In this document: positions 53,459-64,000 of the stretch, piece by piece
Numbering within the stretch: the stretch's first letter is position 1
Layout of the letters: the number at the start of each line of letters is the position of its first letter
NCBI RefSeq assembly: GCF_000019525.1
Contig: NC_010506.1
Span: 1,364,001-1,428,000 of the forward strand
Origin: Shewanella woodyi ATCC 51908
Lineage (GTDB): Bacteria > Pseudomonadota > Gammaproteobacteria > Enterobacterales > Shewanellaceae
DNA: 64,000 nt
Direction: 5' to 3'
Position numbers and translations under genes: made by a program
The notes under the pieces: generated by a model
The model's database searches: none
What the model saw: only the letters and a program-made list of their open reading frames with translations
What the model was told of the DNA's origin: nothing

Positions 53459-54676
53459 ATGACCTTAGGTGTAGGCGGTTCAACCGCAGAGCAAGAGTTA
53501 GCGAAATTAACCGACATGACAGAGGGCACTGGTCCTATTAGTTATGATGAATATAGCCGTCGTATTGAGAAGGCGCAGGCCTTGATGACAGCCGAGGGAA
53601 TCGAGGCTATCTATGTCAATGCTGGGACTAATCTGTACTACTTTACTGGTACTCGTTGGTACGCGAGCGAGCGTATGGTGGGAGCCATTATTCCGGCAAA
53701 GGGTAAACTTGAATATATCGCTCCAGCTTTTGAGCTTGATACCCTTGAAGGCTTTATGGTTGTTAAAGGTAAAGTGAATACTTGGCATGAAGATGAGAGC
53801 CCCTATTCACTGTTTGGTGATGCGCTAATACAGATGGGTGTCAACAGTGGCAAGGTAGGCATCGATGAGTCGGCAGCTTTCTTTATCTTTGATGGTGTTC
53901 GTCAAGCTCATAATCAATTTGAATATGTGAACGCAAAACCTGTGACTGCAGGCTGTAGAATGATCAAATCTGAGGTTGAACTTAGCCTATTGCAGCGTGC
54001 TAAAGATATGACGTTAGAGGTACATAAAGCCGTTGCCCGTATTTTACATGAAGGGATAAGTGTTGGTGAGGTTGAGGCCTTTATTCATGAGGCCCACAAG
54101 CGAGTTGGTGCTCCTGCTGGTTCTTACTTCTGCATCGTTCTATTTGGTGAAGACAGTGCTTATCCACACGGGGTTAAGTCGCCTAAAGTACTTGAGTTAA
54201 ATGATACTGTACTTATCGATACAGGGTGTCAGCTACAAGGCTATAACTCCGATATTACCCGCACCTTTGTTTTTGGCACGCCAAGCGCTCGTCAACGTGA
54301 GCTATGGCAATATGAACAGGATGCGCAGTTAGCCGCATTTGATGCCGCTAAAATTGGTTCGACCTGCGCAAGTGTCGACAGAGCAGCCCGTGATGTACTT
54401 GAAGCCGCAGGTTTTGGCCCTGGTTATAACCTGCCGGGTCTTCCACACCGAACTGGTCATGGTATCGGCTTAGATATCCATGAATGGCCCTATTTAGTGC
54501 TTAACGATCAAACTCCTCTGGCAGCAGGCATGTGTTTCAGTAATGAACCTATGTTGTGTGTTCCTGGAGAGTTTGGTGTTCGTCATGAAGATCATTTCTA
54601 TATGACAGAGACAGGCCCAGTTTGGTTTACTCAGCCTGCTCATTCCATTGATGATCCTTTTGGTTACGAAGCGTAA
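53459..54676 (+). CDS. M24-family Xaa-Pro peptidase
   Basis: 405 residues, of the two-domain prolidase-like type: an N-terminal creatinase-like domain (about 25-165) and a C-terminal catalytic domain. Ligands are in LIDTGCQLQGYNSDITRTF (two Asp), HRTGHGIGLDIHEWP (His), FSNEPMLCVPG (Glu) and FGVRHEDHF (Glu). It cleaves dipeptides or N-terminal residues before proline. A second M24 enzyme besides the gene at 49092. Confidence 0.93.
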   Translation: MTLGVGGSTAEQELAKLTDMTEGTGPISYDEYSRRIEKAQALMTAEGIEAIYVNAGTNLYYFTGTRWYASERMVGAIIPAKGKLEYIAPAFELDTLEGFMVVKGKVNTWHEDESPYSLFGDALIQMGVNSGKVGIDESAAFFIFDGVRQAHNQFEYVNAKPVTAGCRMIKSEVELSLLQRAKDMTLEVHKAVARILHEGISVGEVEAFIHEAHKRVGAPAGSYFCIVLFGEDSAYPHGVKSPKVLELNDTVLIDTGCQLQGYNSDITRTFVFGTPSARQRELWQYEQDAQLAAFDAAKIGSTCASVDRAARDVLEAAGFGPGYNLPGLPHRTGHGIGLDIHEWPYLVLNDQTPLAAGMCFSNEPMLCVPGEFGVRHEDHFYMTETGPVWFTQPAHSIDDPFGYEA

Positions 54677-54696
54677 AGCGAATATTCTTACCTGCA

Positions 54697-54736
54697 GATA
54701 AGGCATCTAAATCCAGTGGATGCCTTATCTTGTTTC
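54697..54736 (+). terminator. Terminator after the M24 peptidase
   Basis: Perfect arms GATAAGGCATC and GATGCCTTATC around an 11-base loop, followed by TTGTTTC. Confidence 0.8.
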
Positions 54737-54935
54737 ATACCGATAAATTTATACTGATTAGTATTACTCTTTTTCTTCATTAAAATTCACTTTCAGCATT
54801 TAATCTTAAAATACGTATTTTTAAGCGATTAAAATCAACAATTTAAAATATGTTAAATTATTGTGTTGCATATGTAGTTAAATTAAGTCTATCCTAAATA
54901 ACAGATGACAGCGTTGTCATCCAAAGCAGTAACTT

Positions 54936-55020
54936 GTAAATGTACAAAGGCAAACCAATCGAAAGGTTGGGACGCAAAGCTTCCGGTCTAAGGGGATAGT
55001 GTTTGAGAGGGTCGCACTCT
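54936..55020 (+). promoter_or_regulatory. c-di-GMP-I (GEMM) riboswitch upstream of chitinase
   Basis: The conserved GEMM-I core is clear: AAAGGCAAACCA, GAAAGG-TTGGGACGCAAAG (tetraloop/receptor), then a CTTCCGGTCTAAGG stem around position 54980. This is the class that binds c-di-GMP. The sequence from about 55020 to 55195, before the chitinase ATG, would be the expression platform and can form several hairpins (for example around GTAACG and GAACCG), but I cannot say whether binding turns the gene on or off. Confidence 0.93.
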
Positions 55021-55200
55021 TAACGTTATTTTGGTACCTATGATAGCGGGGATGTTACAGGAAGTTTCTTCATGAAGAGCCTAGTAACGATAAGAACCGA
55101 AAAGGTCTATGTACTGGGTGTTTATGGTATTAAGAATAGGTTTTCTCCTGTTCATGCTTTGTTTGCCTTATTGAATACTTATAAAAATATAAAGCAATAA

Positions 55201-57801
<2,601 letters not shown>

Positions 57802-57819
57802 GTTATCACTTCCATTAAG

Positions 57820-57846
57820 TAGGGGGATCACTTCCCCCTATTTTCC
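57820..57846 (+). terminator. Terminator between the two chitinase genes
   Basis: TAGGGGG and CCCCCTA arms around ATCACTT, followed by TTTTCC. Confidence 0.85.
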
Positions 57847-57948
57847 TTCCTTACTATATACCTAAGCACTCATCTTTCATGGCTAAGCTGTGTTAATTCG
57901 CATCTTGTGAGCCGCTTTCGTTGGTTGCAGTGCTTTAAGTGAGTCACC

Positions 57949-59646
57949 ATGAAACATTACCTATCCTTAGCTATTTTAACCACTTTGAGTCCTATAACGC
58001 TTTTTGCCGCAGAGCCTGTGCATTTTACTCTGGCAGAGGTTGATGCCAAAGAGTCTGCTTTGACCGACTTTCCCTTGATGAGAGCGGTGAAGTCATCTAT
58101 CGCGACCAGAGACAATGCTATTGTCGACGCCATTATCCCCTTGAGCCCTAACAATCCGGATAATGTTAAGCGCCTAGAGTCTGTGTTGAGTGAAACACAG
58201 TTTGAGTTTCTTTTTCCTGTTCGCGCTGCTGAATATACCTATCAAGGTTTGTTGCAAGCCGCGGCTAAGTTTCCCGCTTTATGTGGTTCATACATAGATA
58301 ATCGTGATGCCGATGCTATCTGCCGTAAATCCCTAGCTACCATGTTTGCCCATTTTGCACAGGAAACCGGTGCCCATGATAAGTGGATGACTGAGCCACA
58401 ATGGCGACAGGGCCTTTATTGGGTGCGTGAAGTGGGTTGGGATGAAACCAAGCGCGGTGGTTACAATATGGAGTGCAGCCCTGACACTTGGCAAGGGCAG
58501 GTTTGGCCTTGCGGCACCTTTGCTGATGGCAGTTATAAGAGCTATTTTGGACGCGGCGCTAAGCAGCTCTCCTACAACTATAACTATGGGCCTTTCTCTG
58601 ATGCCATGTTTGGTGATGTCAGTACTTTGCTCAATAACCCTGAAATGGTGGCCGATACCTGGCTGAACCTAGCCAGTGCAGTGTTTTTCTTTACTTACCC
58701 CCAACCACCTAAACCTTCAATGTTGCATGTTATCGATGGAACGTGGCAGCCCAATGCACGAGATACACAAAATGGACTCTCAGCTGGATTTGGCGCAACC
58801 ACCCATATTATTAATGGTGGCATTGAGTGTGGTTCAGGCAGTGAGAAGCCGCAATCGCTGAATCGGATTGAGTATTATCAAGCACATGCGCAATATCTTG
58901 GCGTTCCAGTGGAAGCCAGTGAGGTGCTAGGTTGCAAGGATATGAAGCCTTTTGATAACCAAGGGGCAGGTGCCATGTTGATCTATTGGGAGCAAGATTG
59001 GTCATATATTGCAGGAAATCCCAATGGTGGCAAAAGCTATGCCTGTAAGTTGGTGGGGTATCAGACTCGTTATAGTGCTTTTAAGCCCGGTGATTATCAG
59101 GGCTGTTTGATGCACTTTTTCCCAGAGGTTGTCATCGATGATTCTGGTACGCCAACGGATCCCACAGATCCGGTTAATCAAGCGCCAACAGCTAATATTC
59201 AGGGAGTGAGTGAAGCAGAAAGTGGAGCGGTTATCACTCTGTCAGCGTCCCAGTCTAGCGATCCTGAAGGTGGAGTGCTCAATTACCGCTGGAGCTTACC
59301 TATTGGTGCAAGTGCCCCCTCTGTTGAGCAAGCATCATTGTTATTAACTTTACCAAGCCCTAGCAGCACAGAAACCATATCAGTCTCTCTTGAGGTGACC
59401 GACGATGCGGGGCTAAGCGCGTCGATTAACCATAATGTGCTGGTTACAGTCAGTGGCGGTACGCCCCCTGATGGGGAAGTGCCTTATCAAGCTGGTTATG
59501 CTTATGTGGCGGGAGAGCGAGTTTCTCATGCTGGTGGAGTTTATGAATGTAAACCATATCCCTATACAGCTTGGTGCGCTGGCGCATCATGGGCATATGA
59601 ACCCGGAGTAGGCGTTGCATGGCAAGATGCTTGGATAGCGAGATAG
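57949..59646 (+). CDS. Secreted GH19 chitinase with chitin-binding module
   Basis: 565 residues with a signal peptide (to about 21). The GH19 domain spans about 75-390; the catalytic Glu is E139 in FAHFAQETGAHD, and YFGRGAKQLSYNYNYGPFS is the substrate-cleft signature. Then comes an Ig/PKD-like domain (about 405-500) and a C-terminal CBM5/12-like module with GYAYVAGERVSHAGGVYEC. GH19 enzymes attack chitin with inversion and complement GH18 enzymes. Confidence 0.95.
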   Translation: MKHYLSLAILTTLSPITLFAAEPVHFTLAEVDAKESALTDFPLMRAVKSSIATRDNAIVDAIIPLSPNNPDNVKRLESVLSETQFEFLFPVRAAEYTYQGLLQAAAKFPALCGSYIDNRDADAICRKSLATMFAHFAQETGAHDKWMTEPQWRQGLYWVREVGWDETKRGGYNMECSPDTWQGQVWPCGTFADGSYKSYFGRGAKQLSYNYNYGPFSDAMFGDVSTLLNNPEMVADTWLNLASAVFFFTYPQPPKPSMLHVIDGTWQPNARDTQNGLSAGFGATTHIINGGIECGSGSEKPQSLNRIEYYQAHAQYLGVPVEASEVLGCKDMKPFDNQGAGAMLIYWEQDWSYIAGNPNGGKSYACKLVGYQTRYSAFKPGDYQGCLMHFFPEVVIDDSGTPTDPTDPVNQAPTANIQGVSEAESGAVITLSASQSSDPEGGVLNYRWSLPIGASAPSVEQASLLLTLPSPSSTETISVSLEVTDDAGLSASINHNVLVTVSGGTPPDGEVPYQAGYAYVAGERVSHAGGVYECKPYPYTAWCAGASWAYEPGVGVAWQDAWIAR

Positions 59647-59667
59647 CCTAAGTCTTTATTGTTAAAA

Positions 59668-59695
59668 TTAAAACGCGCCTTAGAGGCGCGTTTTA
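59668..59695. terminator. Bidirectional terminator between GH19 and FKBP genes
   Basis: AAAACGCGCC and GGCGCGTTTT arms with a TTAGA loop; A and T runs on both sides serve the convergent genes. Confidence 0.92.
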
Positions 59696-59720
59696 CATCT
59701 TGGATAGCGTGGCGTAACCA

Positions 59721-60191
59721 TTAATCGATACTGATCAGTTCAACATCAAAAATTAGCACTGAACCACCGACTATTTTACCTGTGCTGCGATTCCCATAGG
59801 CTAAGGTACTTGGGATAAAGAAGCGGACCTTCTCACCTGTTACCATTAACTGAACACCTTCGGTCCAACCTTTGATGACGCGGTTGAGTGGGAATGCGAT
59901 AGGCTCGCCTCGCTCCACTGAACTGTCAAATACAGTTCCGTCAATTAAGGTGCCGTGGTAATGGACGGTGACTGTGTCGCTGGCTTTAGGATGAACGGTT
60001 CCATCCCCTTTCGCTAACACCTTGTATTGAAGTCCTGAAAGGGTTTCAACTACCCCTTCATTGTCTTTGTTTTCAGCTAAGAAGCTTGCGCCAATCTTAA
60101 TATTTTCCTGGGCAGCTTTTTGGTTGTTCATAGAGGTGAAGAAGTAAAAGATAACGCAGGCGATAACGACAACAGCTAACAGCATTTTCAT
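59721..60191 (-). CDS. FKBP-type peptidyl-prolyl isomerase, membrane-anchored
   Basis: 156 residues. An N-terminal hydrophobic helix (LLAVVVIACVIFYFF) not followed by a clear cleavage site suggests an anchored periplasmic protein. The FKBP domain runs from about 50 to 154 (VTVHYHGTLIDGTVFDSSVERGEPIAFPLNRVIKGWTEG and VRFFIPSTLAYG), with the usual Tyr, Phe and Trp pocket residues. It speeds proline isomerisation in folding of envelope proteins. Confidence 0.93.
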   Translation of the reverse strand: MKMLLAVVVIACVIFYFFTSMNNQKAAQENIKIGASFLAENKDNEGVVETLSGLQYKVLAKGDGTVHPKASDTVTVHYHGTLIDGTVFDSSVERGEPIAFPLNRVIKGWTEGVQLMVTGEKVRFFIPSTLAYGNRSTGKIVGGSVLIFDVELISID

Positions 60192-60310
60192 AATTTATAT
60201 TCGTTTAAGGGAAATTCGTCAGCCATGATATCGAATAGCTTAACAGGGGTAAATATAGGTTTTGCAATGACTATAGTCCCAAAGCAAGGGGGTTACTGTA
60301 ATGGAGACGA

Positions 60311-60922
60311 TTAAAGCGCTTGTAGCCAAGTTTGTCCCATACTGGAGGTAAACCAGTATAGGGAAGCACTATTGAGTACGATCATGCACCAGAGTGTGAC
60401 TCTGAAGCTGACTTTCTGTGATTTATGCCTAAGCCAACTCTGAGCGAGTAGAGCCCCTGGCCAGCCTCCCAGTAGCGCCATTAACTGCAGTGTGCTCTCC
60501 TTAGTTCTCCACCTGCCTTTGCGTGCTGCGGATTTATCCAAGGCGTAGGCGATAAAGGTGATGGTACTCATCAAAAGGTAGATAAGAGGAGAAAAGCTGG
60601 GCAGCAGGTCGTGATATAGAGCCATCGCAAGGGATGCGGCTAAGGAAAGGATCAGTAAAAGGCTGAACTTACCTTGGCTCGGCGTTTTTCTTAATAAGTG
60701 TGCTTTAGCTTTTGCATCGATAATCTTGGCCTGATGAGCCGTTTCGCGCCCTTGCTTATCCTTTGTGAGAGTAAAGGTTACGGTGTCTTGGAGCTGTGGG
60801 CGTCTTGGTTGATATTTGAAGGATTTGATATGAACAAAAACCTGAGTTTGCTGACCTAAGGGTTGGATGAAACCAAACCCTTTTACGTCATCCCACTGAA
60901 CAAGCTTGCCTTTGAATTTCAT
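60311..60922 (-). CDS. Cold-shock domain - DUF1294 membrane fusion protein
   Basis: 203 residues. The N-terminal cold-shock domain (about 1-65) has GKLVQWDDVKGFGFIQP and VFVHIKSF, the two RNA-binding motifs. The C-terminal DUF1294 domain (about 90-200) has four hydrophobic helices, with YALDKSAARKGRWRTKE and LGGWPGALLAQSWLRHKSQK as its signature. This fusion recurs in gammaproteobacteria and tethers a nucleic-acid-binding domain to the inner membrane; its function is unknown. Confidence 0.92.
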   Translation of the reverse strand: MKFKGKLVQWDDVKGFGFIQPLGQQTQVFVHIKSFKYQPRRPQLQDTVTFTLTKDKQGRETAHQAKIIDAKAKAHLLRKTPSQGKFSLLLILSLAASLAMALYHDLLPSFSPLIYLLMSTITFIAYALDKSAARKGRWRTKESTLQLMALLGGWPGALLAQSWLRHKSQKVSFRVTLWCMIVLNSASLYWFTSSMGQTWLQAL

Positions 60923-61009
60923 AGAGAATCTAACTTGGTACTTTAAGTGTTAGCAGTTTATCAGACAGTCCTAGCTTGGAGTATGGTGATGACCCTATTC
61001 TTATCGAGA

Positions 61010-61468
61010 TTAATTAGCTTCAAGTTTTCTTGCTCTTTTATTCGCCGTTAATCGTCTACCTGCTATCGCATTTTTACTGAGGAGAAAGAGGTTAGTGGCG
61101 CCTGCAATTAGCTCAATAGCCTGTAGAAGGTAAAAATAAACATCAAATTGACCCTCTTGAGCCCAATAATTCAATAGAAGTGCCGCTGGAAGCAGTATCA
61201 AGATGCCGTTTGCTGCGGCTATCTTCATTCTAAAAAGTTTCTGTTTAATTATTTTACTCTTGACGCCGTTGGTCAACAGATTGCCTGTTATTCCAGTGAG
61301 AGCCATGGCTGGGATCAAGATAAAGAGCCCAGGGAATACTATGTTGCTTTTGACTTGAATAATAAAGGCGTGGGTACCAAAAATTTCACCTATTAAACTG
61401 AAGCTGAAGAAGGTGGCGATACAGAGTGTCGCTGTCAGGGCAGCGAGTAGATGAAGTTTGGTTTTCAT
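61010..61468 (-). CDS. Four-helix membrane protein under MarR control
   Basis: 152 residues from the ATG at 61468 ([13 protein letters not shown]), which has AAGGGAT upstream. Four hydrophobic segments are visible ([70 protein letters not shown]). No named family comes to mind. The gene diverges from a MarR regulator with duplicate operators between them, so it is a likely target. Confidence 0.75.
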   Translation of the reverse strand: MKTKLHLLAALTATLCIATFFSFSLIGEIFGTHAFIIQVKSNIVFPGLFILIPAMALTGITGNLLTNGVKSKIIKQKLFRMKIAAANGILILLPAALLLNYWAQEGQFDVYFYLLQAIELIAGATNLFLLSKNAIAGRRLTANKRARKLEAN

Positions 61469-61514
61469 GTTTATCCCTTTCAATTTCTCGTAGTGTCATT
61501 CATTATTCTTATAG

Positions 61515-61529
61515 TGACAGTATGCTGTC
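61515..61529. promoter_or_regulatory. Operator 1, TGACAG-n3-CTGTC palindrome
   Basis: TGACAGTATGCTGTC, a near-perfect palindrome in the divergent promoter region. The same motif recurs at 61571, and the spacing and position suit the adjacent MarR protein. Confidence 0.7.
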
Positions 61530-61570
61530 GATATTGTTCATTATATAGACTGATATTATCTTGTCAACTT

Positions 61571-61585
61571 TGACAGTTTGTTGTC
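61571..61585. promoter_or_regulatory. Operator 2, TGACAGTTTGTTGTC
   Basis: Second copy of the motif, differing from operator 1 at 2 of 15 positions, 56 bases away (start to start) and about 50 bases before the MarR start codon. Confidence 0.7.
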
Positions 61586-61635
61586 ATTTTGCTAGTATAT
61601 CCCCTCTTCTATGGGGCTGATATGTGGGGGTTAGG

Positions 61636-62067
61636 ATGACTGAACATGAAGGTTTTACTCAGTTGGTTTTGAGCATTTTCAGGTTAAATGGGTTACTCGT
61701 CACCGAAGGAGATAATTTGAGTCAGCCAGTAGGACTGACAAGTGCCAGATGGAAGATTTTAGGAGCGGTAGAAAAGTCCCCTCAAACCGTATCGCAAATT
61801 GCCAGAACCATGGGGCAGACAAGGCAGAGTGTCCAACGTATCGCCAATGAGTTGGTGAAATTAGAGATTGTCACCTTTGAAAGTAACCCTGAGCATAAGA
61901 CAGCCAAATTAATCGTTAGAACGGCAAAAGGCGCAGCGCTTTTTGCATTGTTATCTGAGTCACTTATTCCTTGGGGCCATGATGCCGTAGAGGGGATTTC
62001 TGAGGAGGAGCTGTTGATTACTTTAAAGGTGATCACCAAATTAATCGGACGCTTTGAAGGGCGATAA
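61636..62067 (+). CDS. MarR-family transcriptional regulator
   Basis: 143 residues from the ATG at 61636; an in-frame GTG four codons upstream is possible. The winged helix shows LTSARWKILGAVEKSPQTVSQIARTMGQTRQSVQRIANELVKLEIV, and the wing FESNPEHKTAKLIVRT, followed by a dimerisation helix. It probably represses itself and the divergent membrane protein through the two operators. The ligand is unknown. Confidence 0.93.
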   Translation: MTEHEGFTQLVLSIFRLNGLLVTEGDNLSQPVGLTSARWKILGAVEKSPQTVSQIARTMGQTRQSVQRIANELVKLEIVTFESNPEHKTAKLIVRTAKGAALFALLSESLIPWGHDAVEGISEEELLITLKVITKLIGRFEGR

Positions 62068-62086
62068 TATTGGCTTAATACAATGA

Positions 62087-62117
62087 AATATTCCGGCCCT
62101 GCATGACCGGAATATTA
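62087..62117. terminator. Hairpin after the MarR gene
   Basis: AATATTCCGG and CCGGAATATT arms around CCCTGCATGA; a T-run is lacking on the + strand. Probably a terminator or mRNA-end hairpin shared by convergent genes. Confidence 0.6.
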
Positions 62118-62143
62118 ATCTAAAAAAACAGTAGGTTACATCT

Positions 62144-62173
62144 GTTAGTGTTAGTGTTAGTGTTAGTGTTAGT
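62144..62173. repeat. 6-bp tandem repeat (GTTAGT), five copies
   Basis: Five perfect GTTAGT units; the fifth contains the stop codon (TTA, minus strand) of the hotdog-fold gene. As with the 8-bp repeat at 528-613, the array sits exactly at the end of a minus-strand gene. Confidence 0.95.
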
Positions 62174-62648
62174 GTTTCGCTGGCTTTTCTGAGATCCACA
62201 GTTTTATCTCGCCTTTTACTACCACCACTCCCTCTGAGTCATAGGCCGTGACAGGTACCATAAGATCACCCGGTACCCACTGCTCAGGATTTACCTGGGC
62301 AACGCAGCGAATATCACTTCCAGCTTTGGCGGTATAGTCTAAGCTCATTCCTTTAGGTATCCATCTTAAGTGATGGGGAATAGATGCCTCTGCCATCACC
62401 CCCATTGCCATCTCTAGCCCATTACAGATGGCGATCACATGGACGGTTTTAATATGGTTGTGAACAGCATGGCGTTTCTTAATTAAACACTCACATCTAT
62501 GGGGCCTAAGTTCGGTGATAAGAGGTTTAATCGTGCCAAAGTAGGGAGCCATGCGTGCCACCATGATAGAGAAGATCTTATTGCCGAAAGGAAATCGGGT
62601 TACTCTGTTATACAGGGCCATCACCTTAGTAGGTTTCTGTGTTGTCAT
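62169..62648 (-). CDS. DUF4442-like hotdog-fold protein
   Basis: 159 residues. The pattern FGTIKPLITELRPHRCECLIKKRHAVHNHIKTVHVIAICNGLEMAMG is that of hotdog-fold thioesterase-like proteins (DUF4442/PaaI-like), with the helix containing the Asn/Glu pair; then MSLDYTAKAGSDIRCVAQ. It probably acts on an acyl-CoA or acyl carrier substrate. It is convergent with the MarR gene. Confidence 0.8.
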   Translation of the reverse strand: MTTQKPTKVMALYNRVTRFPFGNKIFSIMVARMAPYFGTIKPLITELRPHRCECLIKKRHAVHNHIKTVHVIAICNGLEMAMGVMAEASIPHHLRWIPKGMSLDYTAKAGSDIRCVAQVNPEQWVPGDLMVPVTAYDSEGVVVVKGEIKLWISEKPAKH

Positions 62649-62850
62649 CTCGATATCGCCTGATTTTTATTGTTCTGGTCGGATGAGTTAGGTTATCTGA
62701 ATAACATGGGATTAACAATATCTCTTTTTGATTGGATAAATATTGAATTTAGCGATCTATTTTTAAAATGAACCAAACTTCATTTTCACTTGTCTATCTT
62801 TGAAACGTATAATCCCCTTTTTCGTAATTGCTCATTTTTAAGGATACAAA

Positions 62851-63798
62851 TTGAATTACCTGCTTACCTATTTAAAAGGAATGGCGATGGGAGCTGCAGA
62901 TGTGGTTCCCGGTGTGTCAGGCGGAACTATCGCTTTTATTACCGGGATTTTAGATACCTTGCTTGAGAGTATTCGAAGGATCAATCCTAAGTTAATCTCT
63001 GTGATTAGAGAGCAGGGAGTTAAGCAGGCGTTTGAGTATATTAATGGCCCTTTTCTTGTCTGTGTTTTTGGTGGCATTCTGACAAGTATTTTTTCTCTAT
63101 CAAAGTTAATTACTTACCTCTTAGAAACTCACCCAATTCCCGTCTGGTCCTTCTTTTTTGGACTGATCCTCATCTCCGTTGTCCATATGTTGAAGCAGGT
63201 TAAAGGCTTCTCTTTCATCAGGCTTGTACTGTTTGCTCTAGGTACTGTGTTTGCTTGGGGGATCACCATGTTAAGCCCTATCGCACTTGAAATGACCTAT
63301 TTGAATATCTTTATTGGTGGCAGTATCGCCATCTGCGCCATGTTGCTTCCTGGTATCTCTGGGAGCTTTATTCTATTACTTTTAGGACTTTACCCTTCAG
63401 TACTCGCGGCTGCTAAGAACTTCGATATTACAATTTTAGCCATTTTTGCATCGGGTTGTATCTTTGGTCTGCTCACCTTCAGTCATCTCCTATCGGCTCT
63501 GCTTCGTAAGTTCCATGACGGTACTCTTATCTTTTTGACCGGCTTAATGCTTGGCACTTTAGGTAAGATATGGCCATGGAAAGAGGTTCTCACTTGGCGC
63601 ACAAACTCTTCAGGTCAGCAGGTTCCGCTCTTAGAGCAAAACTTGTCTCCATTACAGTTTGAACAGATCACAGGTCAGCCAGCCCATATCGCCTGGGCTG
63701 TGGCTGCATTAATTTGTGGTGTTGCGCTTGTTTGGGGATTGGAGCTATTTGCTGCAAGAAACGGTATGGCTAACGTTAATCAAGATAAAAAAGGGTAA
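62851..63798 (+). CDS. DUF368-family polytopic membrane protein
   Basis: 315 residues. The TTG at 62851 is used as start because it has AAGGA six bases upstream and gives the family's N-terminus (YLLTYLKGMAMGAADVVPGVSGGTIAFI). The hallmark repeat motif PGISGSFILLLLG recurs in the middle, and about eight helices are predicted. Recent work connects DUF368 proteins with undecaprenyl phosphate recycling; here that is only family knowledge. It precedes a lipoprotein gene by a few bases. Confidence 0.88.
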   Translation: MNYLLTYLKGMAMGAADVVPGVSGGTIAFITGILDTLLESIRRINPKLISVIREQGVKQAFEYINGPFLVCVFGGILTSIFSLSKLITYLLETHPIPVWSFFFGLILISVVHMLKQVKGFSFIRLVLFALGTVFAWGITMLSPIALEMTYLNIFIGGSIAICAMLLPGISGSFILLLLGLYPSVLAAAKNFDITILAIFASGCIFGLLTFSHLLSALLRKFHDGTLIFLTGLMLGTLGKIWPWKEVLTWRTNSSGQQVPLLEQNLSPLQFEQITGQPAHIAWAVAALICGVALVWGLELFAARNGMANVNQDKKG

Positions 63799-63802
63799 GA
63801 AA

Positions 63803-64000
63803 ATGAATCTGAAAAATGTACTCCTGCTCACTACGCTATTGGGTATCTCGGCCTGCGCCACATCTGTTTATGACACTGTAGATATCAATGTTGAACAGGA
63901 GCCGCAGCAAGATGTATTGGATTCAAAGGCAGACCCTATGATTGAGCATAATGAGCGACTCATTAAAGAGGGAAGAGAGGATGAGTGGCGAAAAGACGTT
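63803..64000 (+). CDS. Lipoprotein, N-terminal part (runs off the window)
   Basis: Starts MNLKNVLLLTTLLGISACA with lipobox GISAC and acylated cysteine at residue 18, then an acidic region (TVDINVEQEPQQDVLD) and EHNERLIKEGREDEWRKD. The frame is still open at the right edge. The family cannot be named from 66 residues. It sits 4 bases after the DUF368 gene, probably in the same transcript. Confidence 0.85.
   Translation, partial: MNLKNVLLLTTLLGISACATSVYDTVDINVEQEPQQDVLDSKADPMIEHNERLIKEGREDEWRKDV

Overview
The window looks like a chromosomal segment of a marine gammaproteobacterium, almost certainly a Shewanella or a close relative. The grounds are the gene content (YqiJ/YqiK pair, DUF2960- and DUF2913-like small proteins, two secreted chitinases under a c-di-GMP riboswitch, a nickel superoxide dismutase set) and the style of its repeats. 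No rRNA, tRNA or CRISPR array was seen.

Layout. 1-10.8 kb: end of an EAL phosphodiesterase, a POT-like transporter, an acetyltransferase, a very large IMPa-type lipoprotein metalloprotease, a Cache-HAMP-GGDEF diguanylate cyclase, and the three-gene AmmeMemoRadiSam set. 10.8-14.2 kb: valS and holC. 14.2-22.1 kb: an accessory block with minus-strand orphan ORFs (two small unknowns, a KAP P-loop NTPase, another unknown) separated by attC-like hairpins. One attC-like site is split by an IS1111-type IS110 element. A group II intron 3' end lies beside the KAP gene, and at least five copies of a structured repeat of about 170-330 bp are present, three of them head to tail at 21161-22038. No integrase gene is visible, so this is best described as a candidate integron-less cassette array. 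22.2-31 kb: a BOF protein, a Ni-SOD operon (sodN, its maturation protease, a His-rich membrane peptide and a helical protein) with a Fur-like box and an inserted MITE, a membrane CbxX-type AAA+ ATPase, an AraC regulator divergent from two cytochrome P460 genes, and a CNNM/CorC protein. 31-35 kb: pepA and divergent lptF-lptG. In many gammaproteobacteria pepA-holC-valS are adjacent; here about 17 kb separates pepA from holC.

35-40.8 kb: RDD protein, DUF2960-like protein, GNAT, M32 carboxypeptidase, and yqiJ-yqiK (flotillin). 40.9-46 kb: a second accessory stretch of small, mostly membrane, unrecognised minus-strand proteins. 46-54.7 kb: DUF2913-like protein, peroxiredoxin-like protein, DEAD-box helicase, aminopeptidase P, MFS transporter, ROK protein and an M24 peptidase. 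54.9-59.7 kb: c-di-GMP-I riboswitch, GH18 chitinase and GH19 chitinase. 59.7-64 kb: FKBP isomerase, cold-shock/DUF1294 fusion, a MarR regulator divergent from a membrane protein with two matching operators, a hotdog-fold protein, a DUF368 protein and the start of a lipoprotein.

The observation I rate highest is the structured repeat family. Five copies keep an outer and a middle stem by compensatory base changes, and their inner hairpins mostly expose GGA in the apical loop. One copy carries a full match to the core of the CsrA/RsmA binding consensus. They could be mobile structured elements or decoy RNAs. Second is the attC-like array with its split site.
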